A DNA stretch of 64,000 nucleotides from Antedon bifida (lineage: Eukaryota > Echinodermata > Crinoidea > Comatulida > Antedonidae), in the NCBI GenBank assembly GCA_963402885.1, contig OY727095.1, positions 27,905,001 through 27,969,000 on the forward strand, written 5' to 3'. Positions 24,951 to 35,300 of this stretch are shown one piece after another (position 1 is the first letter of the stretch; each line of letters begins with the position of its first letter). The position numbers were made by a program, and so were the translations under genes. The notes under the pieces were generated by a model. It had not been told where the DNA came from. It made no database searches and saw nothing but the letters and a program-made list of their open reading frames with translations.

Positions 24951-25159
24951 TCAAGAATAAAATTCGGAACTACTGTATTTACGGCGGCCATTGGTTTTGT
25001 TATACACTATCCTTCACTTTGAAATATATGTAGACTAAAAAATGAAAGCAATACTAGATATGGAATTTTATACTTTTGACTGTTCAGACTACAAAAATAA
25101 AAGACGCTAAAGAAAAATTGTGCTATGTGAATTAGATAATGCGCGCAAACACTAACGAA
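24951..25159. repeat. Left copy of a 209-bp duplication flanking a LINE
   Basis: 209 bp (starts TCAAGAATAAAATTCGG, ends CACTAACGAA) repeated at 27549-27757 without a difference that I could find by eye. It directly precedes the truncated 5' edge of the LINE at 25160. Confidence 0.9.
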
Positions 25160-27548
25160 TCCTTTATCAAATGGTGTTCAGCGATATTAAAAAACTGTGG
25201 TAATTGTATTATAAATAATGGACATCTATCGGAATAGGGTGCCCTATTTCAGCATTCCTTTTTGTACTAGCAATTGAACCCCTCGCATGTAAGATTAGAC
25301 AATCCAATGACATTACCGGAATCGAGCTTCCGATAAATGTGTGTAATAAAAACGAAGTAAAAATATCATCATTTGCTGATGATACAACAATATTTATCGA
25401 CTCTATTCAATCACTTGACCATGCGCTTGATATCCTTGACAGTTTTGCTTGCATTTCAGGACTAAAAATCAATGCCCAAAAAAGCGACGCTCTTTGGATA
25501 GGCTCACTTGCTTTTTGCTCTGAAGAAACAGAACGAATAAAATGGAAATTACACCCTGATAATTATATTAAAATTTTAGGACTAGGGAAAATAAAATGCA
25601 ACATATAGAAAAGTCAATCAGAGCATGGAAAGGTAGACACCTATCGATGATTGGCAGGAATATTATAGTAAAAACGTTATTGGCTTCCGAATTAACATAC
25701 CTTGCTTCTACAGTTATTATACCGAACGAAATCGTAAAACAATTAAACACAACATTTTTTAACTTCATATGGAATAGAGCCGAATGTGTTAAAAGAGGAG
25801 TAATTACGTCAACTTTTAACCGTGGCGGACTAAACATATTTCACCTTCCCTCCTTTTTAACATCTATTACCCTATCATGGATTAGGAAATTAGCCGACAA
25901 CAAACAATCAATGTGGAAACATTTTGCCCTATACTTCCTAGATAAAACAGGCCTAGGTTTAAATATTTTTAAATGCAAATGCTCAATAAAACAAATGAAC
26001 AAAGAGTGTATAAAAATAATCAATTATCTTCCAGCTTTTTACTCACGACTGATCGTTGACTGGTTCAAACACAATAATTATTATATTAACCACAACGTCA
26101 TAGAGCCAATAAATGAAATTATATGGAATAATGCTAATATAACACACTACGGCAAAACGCTTTACGATCATGAATTTATCAAAGCCGGAATCTTAACGCT
26201 TCGGGACATTTACAACGTTGATGATACCTTAATTTCCTCAAAACAAATGTTAGAAAAAATCAACCACCCGAAAACATTGATTACACTTTTTTCAATTCAT
26301 AGTTGTATCCCAGCTGACTGGAAAAACGCCTTATCTTGGGACAAACTATTTGATCCTGTAATCCTTTTTAATAATGTCTGTATTGACAAATGTACTCCAA
26401 AAATTGTTAGAGAACATATTCTTTCAAAAATGTATTCATTACCAAAATGTCAAAATTATTGGGAACGGACGTTTGATAATTATAATTTTAATTGGGAAAA
26501 AATATGGCAACGAATAACAGAATCTTCCAATGAAGCTCAGTTAAATGTACTGTCATGGAAAATATTACACAACGTATACCCAACAAATAATTATCTGTTT
26601 AAAATAGGTAAATCAAACAGCAAAATGTGTAATAGCTGCAACAAAATCAGTGATATTAACCACATGTTTTACTTCTGCAAACGGGTATTTCCAATATGGA
26701 AAAAAATCGATCTAATCATCCGTTCATACCTGCAGATAGACATTACGATCTCAAACTTTCACGTAATTTGGTTTTGAATGTCTGAATAAAGTTCATATGA
26801 AAACTATTAATAATATTATAAATATTACTAAATTATGTATCTCTAAATTTGTATATGGTAATAATAACGATATCTCTCAGACTGTATACTTTGAACTAAG
26901 AATACGCAAATATCCAATCGAAATAATTAATAGAATCTTCAATAAAAGATTACCTGACATTTTTGTTCGATGATATTTGTGTATAGCCTATTTCTTCATA
27001 AAACCTTGGATTGGTATGCTTATGTATGGTATAGTTATATATGTGTTCAGGTGTTTGGTACGTTTGTATGTATGATGTATTTGTATATATATACACACAT
27101 ATATCCGTATATGTATATCGACCTATATGTGTTTATATATGTCTAATTTAAAAAGAAATTATGAATGTAAACAAAGAAAGAAACACCCAAAAAAATTGAA
27201 AATTAAGAAAAATATGTTAATTTTAGGTATATAAGATTATAAAAGAAAGAAAATGCATTAACGTTAACATGTATAAAAAATTAATTAAAGATAAATACGC
27301 ATTTTAAGTAGTATTTATTTTCAAGCAAAAGTAAGAATTAAAAAGATAAAAATTGTTAAAAATAATATAAGTATAATTTATATATATGATTATAGGCCTA
27401 AAAGAAATGAAATGCATTGATGATGACATAAAATATCAATCAATATTATCAATTGCATAAACATAATTATATTACTGGTTTTTTTTTAATATGATGTTTG
27501 TTTGAAATAAAAGTGGGATGATCCCACATAAAAGAAAAAAAAAAAAAA
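25160..27548 (+). mobile_element. 5'-truncated Tx1/L1-like LINE, second family
   Basis: The plus strand encodes the end of a LINE reverse transcriptase. FADDTTIFIDS holds the catalytic pair, followed by SGLKINAQKSDALWIG (about 25339-25560). The C-terminal region then runs 25596-26777 and, in another frame, to the stop near 26972 (RLPDIFVR). It includes a zf-RVT-like cluster (CNSCNKISDINHMFYFC). Two stretches are missing relative to a normal RT: before PISAFLF at about 25235, and between ILGL and the helix starting at 25596. The 3' UTR is very AT-rich and has AATAAA at 27507-27512. A hairpin GTGGGATGATCCCAC follows at 27513-27527, then an A-rich tail up to 27548. It differs in sequence from the copies at 11.6 and 35.8 kb. 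Confidence 0.88.
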
Positions 27549-27757
27549 TCAAGAATAAAATTCGGAACTACTGTATTTACGGCGGCCATTGGTTTTGTTA
27601 TACACTATCCTTCACTTTGAAATATATGTAGACTAAAAAATGAAAGCAATACTAGATATGGAATTTTATACTTTTGACTGTTCAGACTACAAAAATAAAA
27701 GACGCTAAAGAAAAATTGTGCTATGTGAATTAGATAATGCGCGCAAACACTAACGAA
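27549..27757. repeat. Right copy of the 209-bp duplication
   Basis: Begins immediately after the LINE A-tail and matches 24951-25159. It is interpreted as an unusually long target-site duplication. Confidence 0.9.
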
Positions 27758-28399
27758 AGTATACAATGCCAAACTATATTATTTTGGTTTTTTTTGTGGT
27801 GAATTAATTATTTGATACATACAGATAGAATAAAAAAGTTTAACATAAATCGATTGAAAAAGACATTGCTGCGGAAACACAACAATATTTAAAACCATTT
27901 GGAATTTTCTTTTCTATTTCAATGGTTTTGATATTTTACAGTTTTGTTGTGTGGGAGATTTTTTAGCTATTTGCTACTTCTGTAATTAAAGTGGTCTATA
28001 GCAGTAACCCGTGCTCCTCGCGGTCTTGTCTGCCTTAATAATCAGTTGCATGGGATGATTAAGTATAAAAGCGCAATACTGGATATGGGATATGAAAGTG
28101 ACAACCTGCATGTTGAAGTATGTCAATCAGTCGGAAGATTAAAACATTTTAATGATAAAATATGAATATAAAATAGAATAGTAAAACTACAGCTGCTTAG
28201 CGACATAAAGTGTCCGAAATTAAATGTTGCGCTCGGACTTATTTTTTTGGTGTTGATATTTTGTGGATGAACACGACACCCATTTGGATTCTTTTTATGT
28301 GTGTGTTTTTTGCTTTTTTTTTAGTTCATTTTTTTTCATGTTTTTTTATATTTTACAATTTTTTGTGAGATTTCGTATTATTTTTGTTAGTTTTGTAAT
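27758..28399. other. Non-coding, with a second Helitron-like hairpin at 28001-28025
   Basis: AT-rich intergenic or intronic sequence. At 28001-28025 the string GCAGTAACCCGTGCTCCTCG, followed by CGG, repeats the terminus seen at 24833. Changed bases keep the hairpin (CCGTG with CGCGG). Its end reads CTAT rather than CTAG on the minus strand, so the boundary is less convincing. Confidence 0.4.
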
Positions 28400-28721
28400 T
28401 TTTCAATTTTTTTTGTTGAATATGCCATTTTAATATCACATAATAGTTATTCACTTTGACCAAAAACTTGATCCAAAAAAAAAACATTTTACACCAAAAA
28501 AATGTAATTTAAAGCAAAATATACCTCAATTGTCTGGAAGACAATGGTTTTTGGTTGAAATTAACCATTTCTTTTGTCTTTTTATAAGTGAAATAATTAT
28601 TTTTGATTATTTCTTTTCTACAGAAGTGAATAACTTTATTAAAACTGTGAAATTGCCAATTCAAAATCTGATTTTATTAATCTTTATTTTTTTATGTTTT
28701 TGGGGGACAATACATCTTTAA
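28400..28721 (-). mobile_element. MITE copy (TTTAAAGATGTATTGTCCCCC-type termini), left side lost
   Basis: Ends at 28701-28721 with GGGGGACAATACATCTTTA, the reverse complement of the start of the copy at 34351. The interior matches that copy in inverted orientation over about 300 bp. The other terminus is not present. A short open frame here is incidental. Confidence 0.7.
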
Positions 28722-29004
28722 TAATTACACATGTCGCGGATTGAAATCGAACGTACTAAGCATTGATACCAATGGCCACAGCGTTTTACTGAGCCAACCC
28801 GTAATTTTCGGTGATTCTGTTCAAAGAATAGGTGTAATTAATTAAAACTTCAAAAATCATTCGATACGGTTGACTAAAGACTGTTTTTATAGCGGCCCGG
28901 CATGGTATTTGTAGATCCGGCCATGGCGGTACACAACAGAGGAGGTTGCGTAGTTTATACAGTGATATAACATGGTCGCTGAGACGTCAAATTATTGCTA
29001 TTTT
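28722..29004. other. Non-coding, nothing recognised
   Basis: Spacer between a MITE copy and the inverted-repeat element. No exon was recognised. Confidence 0.35.
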
Positions 29005-30545
29005 TGCCTTTTTTGTGTGTTTATCTATATATAAATTTACGTAAGGGCAAAATTCGGTAAATCGCGCGTTATTTCTAGAATGTTTACTCGATGGTATATG
29101 AAGTTGGTCCGTACTTTCGATACTGATTTTAACCACCTGATGTAACCCTGTTTACTAATTAAATTGAGTTAGATAATTAGTTATTGACAATTAAAACGAA
29201 TTTAGGTTCAACAATATGCCCCAAATAGGGGTGTTTTCCAATCGTGGTATACACTGTCTAATGCATGTCCATCTTGAAAAATACCCGCATACAATAATAC
29301 GAGGATGATTCGCATTTTCCTATCTCCTCCTACGATAATTGTTTTTAATGGCTGAAAACGGGTTGAACAGCTCGAGTACAGTATCATAATGTTGAAGACA
29401 GGCCGATTTTCTTTAAAAAATACTATTTTGATAGATTTAATATACGTTTATACAAATGTATTGATTTGCGATGAATGGAACATTCCAATCTTTGTTCCAC
29501 AAGTGTCTATTCCCTCAGGCGTCGTAAAGGCAAGTACTGTATACTCAAAACAGAAATTCGATCCATTTTTTTTTTCAATCTGTGCTGCAGAGGTTGGATA
29601 TAGATTTTTTTTAAACGGATAATGAGCTAGCGTTTTCAGTCACCGTATATTTATGTACAAATATTTATTATTGCAGTTAAACCACCCACATCATCACCCT
29701 TCCCTCACTGGCATGAGTAGCGTTGTAAAGCCAGTAGAGGATAGGCCTACAGTGCATCACATGCCATAAACGCAGAACAACTTTGGTGGGTAGGGTAGGA
29801 ACCAACTTAAGTATGAATTGGCTCTAAGAAACAATTGAAAACCATTAGGCCTACTAATTAAGTTGAGTTAGATAATTTAATATATATTGACGATTAAATC
29901 GAATTTATGATTTGCCCCGAATAGAGGTGGTTTTCACAAATTGTTTTACATTATATAAACATACACACGTCGTAGTGATATATCGTTACATGTACTGTAC
30001 TTTTCAATCGACTAGGACGGTGATAGTTTCAACAAGTATTAGGCCTACATCGCAATGTTTTACTGTGTTTAGTGGTATATTATTTGTAAAACATGAAAAC
30101 AATTAATATTTCGTTACTAAATGGATAAAGAATATATTTAAAAATTGTTCCTCTTTGCACCCATATCCTCTTCCCCATCCCTCAACCCTAATGTTACATA
30201 TAAAACACAAATTAAGTTTGTTTAAATTTGACTTAAACAATTGGTCTCATTTTGTGACAAGTTTCTCTTTCGGAAGTAATTCCCAGGGTGCTAATTTTAG
30301 TTGAGTACGTAAATCACAGTGTCTATTTATTCTTTTCTGTAAACAACATGTATTATTGTCCTGCGGTACGTACATTTGAAATCGCCATTTTTTTAACGCT
30401 GAAATTAGTTATGTATTCAAGAACCATCTGTGGGCACGACCTAGATGGTACGCGTGCGAAGCGACTTTATATACCATAGCGTAAACATTCTAGAAGTAAC
30501 GCGCTATTTACCGAATTTTGCACAGACATAGATGTATATATAGAT
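29005..30545. mobile_element. 1.5-kb element with terminal inverted repeats
   Basis: About 29023-29105 (GCAAAATTCGGTAAATCGCG, then TTCTAGAATGTTTAC, then GGTATAT) is matched in reverse complement at about 30465-30535 over roughly 75 bp. Inside, an ~87-bp direct repeat (CTAATTAAATTGAGTTAGATA onward) occurs at about 29155-29242 and 29857-29944 at roughly 75-80% identity. There are no transposase motifs. It is probably a non-autonomous DNA transposon. Confidence 0.6.
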
Positions 30546-32369
30546 TCGAAATACACCGGCGCTGGTGTATGATGGTTTTCAGTGGAAGAGGTGGCGGTTA
30601 AGAGGGTCTCCACCCACCTCAGCCCCCACCGTGTTGGGATTGAGTAAGGACTTTTTAAAATATGGACCTTTAATTGGCCACAATTGTATCAAAGTTTCAG
30701 CTTGGAGTCAATAGTATAAATCCATAAAAGATATTTAAATCTGAAATATACACATAGGTTGAGTCGATTTAAATGGAAAGTCGTGCCGTCTTCACACACC
30801 CTTCAGACTGCCCAAATCGTCATGCTATAATACCAAATTTAAACTTTTGCAATATTTCACTTTAAAACTATACCCAGTTTCTTTCTTGCTTGTGTTAAAA
30901 ATTATGAAAATCTAAAGACATATGAAGGTAAACTGTAGTATGACTATGTTATAATAATAATCATAATGGACATTATTGTATTGGATTTACTAATAATTTA
31001 AGAAGAAAATTAATGACTGAAAATTGCACAGTAAATCATCCTACACATGTGCTTTTAATTAAAACTATCCTAAATATAGGTTTGTGAATAAAGATTACTA
31101 TGCAACTAATTAATAATTTTTATTAAAATCACATATACTGATGTCAGTATGACTTATTGTGCAATTTTCATAACAAACATGTTAAGAGCTTCTTAATTAT
31201 AGTATTAGTTATAGATTATTATAAGTTTGTTAGTGATTCCAACAAAAAAGAGGACGAGTAAATAAAAAATAATTATGGTCATATTACGGTTACTTTGATT
31301 CGTTTTTATTGTTCAACTATGATTTTAAAATATGTAAAAAGTATATTTTACAGCAATTGTCATTCATTTACCGGAGTACTTTAAAATTGTTAAATGATTA
31401 GATTAGATTGTAATTATAATAATAAATATTAAGAAATATCTTGGTGGTGAGAGATTTAACTGTGATGTTGTTCATTAGAATATGAATAGAATTATGTATC
31501 TGTTGAGGACTAAAGTAAATATAGACATATAAACAAGGTTCTAAATATTTGTATGTTGACCAGTTTTCTAGATCTAGAAAACTCAGATATATCTGAGATC
31601 TGAGATTTCTAGATCTGAGTTTTCCAGACACCCTTTTCGTTGTTGTCAATTAATCCTTCACACAGACATGTCAATAGAACAATGTGTACTTGATTATAAC
31701 AATTGATTTACAGCATTCATTAGAAGGCCGTCGTTAAAGACATGATTGTTTGATTGGCAGCAGTGCTTTAGTATACGCGAGCGCGTTAGAAAATAATTTG
31801 ATGTCACCGTCGATACGTATTCATTTATTCATTAATCCATGGTAAGACCTAGCGGCGAAGGAGCCCGGTTAGCGTTACGAAGTCGTTAACTCTTGGCAGC
31901 CCAACTGGGTTTTTTTCAAGGACAATTTATCAATAACTAAACTTTGCCACCATCCATAAGTGTGTCTGTTAATTACCCAACCAATGAACACCAATGAAAT
32001 ACACCGGCGAATACAAATTTCTTAGATCAAATTTGAGGTCAAAGGTCACCTGATTTGCATAATAATAGACTTTTTAACTAAAAAAGATCTGACCAATTTT
32101 CTCCCTTATTAGCCATTATTTTTTTTAAGTTTGAAAATGTCTATCATTTGGTTAATATATCCATTTTTGTCGCATTTTTTACATACTTAAAATACTTTGT
32201 TTCAAATTTTTGGGGGTAGGTAGTATAATAGAACAATTGGTAAAATATACCAAAATCTCTTTTTTATATTAATTTTAACGTACGTGTACGTGGCGTTTGT
32301 TGTGCGGATAACTGTCGTCAAAGTGACGAGTTCAAATCAAAGTTCAAAGTTTTTATTTTTACTAAACAG
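30546..32369. other. Non-coding stretch before the second ZU5 gene region
   Basis: No exon was recognised, although upstream exons of the ZU5-UPA gene could hide here. A cluster of overlapping palindromes of TCTAGA/TCAGAT words lies at 31560-31625. A direct repeat of half-sites, AGGTCAAAGGTCA, lies at about 32036-32048 and matches the DR1 pattern used by nuclear receptors. It may be chance or part of a repeat. Confidence 0.4.
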
Positions 32370-35300
32370 ATTTACCAGGTACTGTTGCTGAGGAATCTCG
32401 AGTGCAATTGGAGAAGCTGATTGTTGAGGTAGAGATTGAGTGTGGTGAGTTAGGAATCATAAAATAAATCGAATTACCTATTTGTAATAAAATAATAATT
32501 AAATCAACTTAATGGTGATTGAAATGCAATTCAGAATTAGAGGGTTTATAGTATCGATTTTAGCGGATTCTTCATACCATAACCATAATACGTACATGTA
32601 AACAAAACAGTTGACAGAATGTATATTATTCACCAGAGCGGGTGGTACGAAAACAGAGACAAGAGATGGGACACTCCCAGATGGAATTATCATCAGATTT
32701 ACCAGGTACTGTCCGTGAGGAATGTCAAAGTCAAGTAGAGTGTCTGACGGTTGAGGAAGAGGTTGAGAGTGGTAAGTTAAAAATCATAAAATTAGTTGTG
32801 TTGTTAGTTAGTTGGTTAAAATTAAAAACTTAAAATGTGATTGAAATTTAGTTTCAGTATTGGCTGAATTTTCTTCACTAAAAGAATAAAAGATCTGTAG
32901 GAAACAGAACTAAGTCAGCTGCAACTAACGTCTTAATATTGCGTTGATGTGTGAGCCTCTATTTCAGGAAACCATGAAAGCAGAGCCCAATATTTTGTAT
33001 CTCATATTTTCATTTTGAAGGTCAAGTTGCGGAATTAATGGTGATAAAGAATGAAGATATAAAGTTGAAAATATATCCTGGAGCATTTGAAGAAGGAAAG
33101 GCATTTGAGGTTTCACTTGAAAATTTTGCAGACGAAACAGACATGCCTATATTTCATCCCCTTGAATCAATAATATCACCTATCATTAAATGTGGACCTG
33201 AAGGAACGATCTTTAACAAGCCTTGTTTACTTTCATTTCCTCATGATGCTGTAAACGAAGAGTTTTGGGATTTCACTTTACTTGTTAAAGATCGCGTACA
33301 AGATAAATGGAAACAAGCATTGGAGAGTGATGAAAAGGGAACAAATTTCAATTTATACAAAGGCCGATGTTATATAACTTTAAATCATTGCTGCTTTTTT
33401 ACGCTTATGGGTCGTATTAAAAATACTTTAAATGTTAAGAAAGGTTTAATGTTATTGGCTTTTGGAAAGAGAATTGCAAACGAAGTTTATCAACTTCAAA
33501 TAAGACTTTGTAGGCCAGGAGATAAAAAGGTAATTACTAATTCAAATTATATTATTTTGTTATGATATATCTTACTTTAAAATTTTAAAATACACATTTA
33601 TGTTAAAACAATTTCTTTTATAACAAAGTAGGGTGTAACTTTGAGAAAAATAAAATATATGGTCTCCCTGAAAAAAAATAATTTAACATAATTTTTGATC
33701 AATGTCACATAATATGTATTTACCTTGACCAAAAATGGGATCTTTCAAACATGCATATTTGAATAGTTTTGAGTGAGTAGTCAATCGCATGCGGAAGAAC
33801 CAAATCAAATCAATCGAATAATATTGTATGCACTATAAATTCTTTGTTAAAACATTACATGTGACATTGATCATGATGTGCTTTCCTAGACGGTTCAGCT
33901 AAAGTACAACGTCATGTGTGCCAAAACAGTAATGTCAAGTTGAAATGCCGTCTAGAATCTAGACTCGTGTACGTGGTGTGCATACAGTACTGTAATTGTA
34001 TATGTATATATATATTTCAGAAAAAAGTTGAAGAGCACAAACGACACAGAGAGCAGCTTTTACGAACATCTGTAGATATACTTGCTTTGTATAGAGACAT
34101 GAAAATTACTGTTGCAGTACCAGACCAGAAATGGAATGTTCAGGAGTCAGTGCAAGTAAGAAACATTTTTGCAATAATATGATGCAATAGATAAAGTATT
34201 TTCTATAAGACTTTCCCCACAAATGTATACAATTTTTCGGCGCAATAATAATATCACAATATGTTTGGTATCGAAATAGTGACAAATAGATTTTCAGTTG
34301 AGCATACCATGATATATATGTCCTATTTCTTTTACAATTGAGGCAATTTGTTAAAGATGTATTGTCCCCCAAAATCATGAAAAATAAAGATTTTTAAAAT
34401 CGGACTTTGAATAGGCCATTTTGCAGTTTTAATGAAGTTGTTCACTTCCATAAGAAAAAAAACGGGGGAAAAAAATTATTTCACCTATAAAAAGACAAAA
34501 TAAACAGTTAAATTACCCAAAAACTCATTGTCTTCAAGACATTTTGACCATTTTTTGCTTTAAATTACATTTTTCTCAGGTAAATAAATTTTTTTCAGAC
34601 CCAATTTTTTGTGAGAGTGAATAACTATTATGTGACATTAAAATAACATATTTAACAAAAAAATTTAAAAAAATATTTTTTTTAGGGGGAAAATATATCT
34701 TTAAATCGACACCATTTCCACATTTTGTTAAATATTGCTCTTTGTTTGAAGGTGCACAGTAGTAATTGTGGTTTGTGCTGTAATGTTTTTTTATAAATTA
34801 AAGCAGAACGATATACAGTCTAAACCTTACAACGATTAATTTGAAATGAATACGTAAACAGTAAAGTTATTAGAATAAAATCTAAATAGTTAATGATAGA
34901 CATTTAAACTACCAATTGTCTCAATTTAATATTTCATTATTCAGCAGTAATTATCAACTGCAGTGCCTTGAAGTTGCATTATATATTTTTTGTATGATTA
35001 TGATTTCGTTTTATAGACTATCACAGCTGAATACCTTTGGCGTCAAAGCCCAGAAAAGACATTTTATTTAACAAGAAATGATCCATCAGAAAATCTCTTA
35101 AGGGCAACAGTATCACTGTCACAGGATTCAAATGATATTCCAGAAGTACAAGAATCCTGTAAGTAATTGAAATGGTAAAAGAATTACAGTTTAACCAAGA
35201 CAATCTAACAACAGTATTCTGAGCTCCGGAGATCAAAGGCTTTATCTGTGGCTACACGATCAGTTCCACGACTCTTAACAGACAACGCGCGCCGCGGTAC

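Noticed and set aside
28530-28721. Hydrophobic plus-strand frame resembling a membrane segment, considered as the missing last exon of module 1
   Set aside because: It lies inside a MITE copy, and the same sequence occurs at 34.4 kb in the opposite orientation. There is no acceptor in the right phase.
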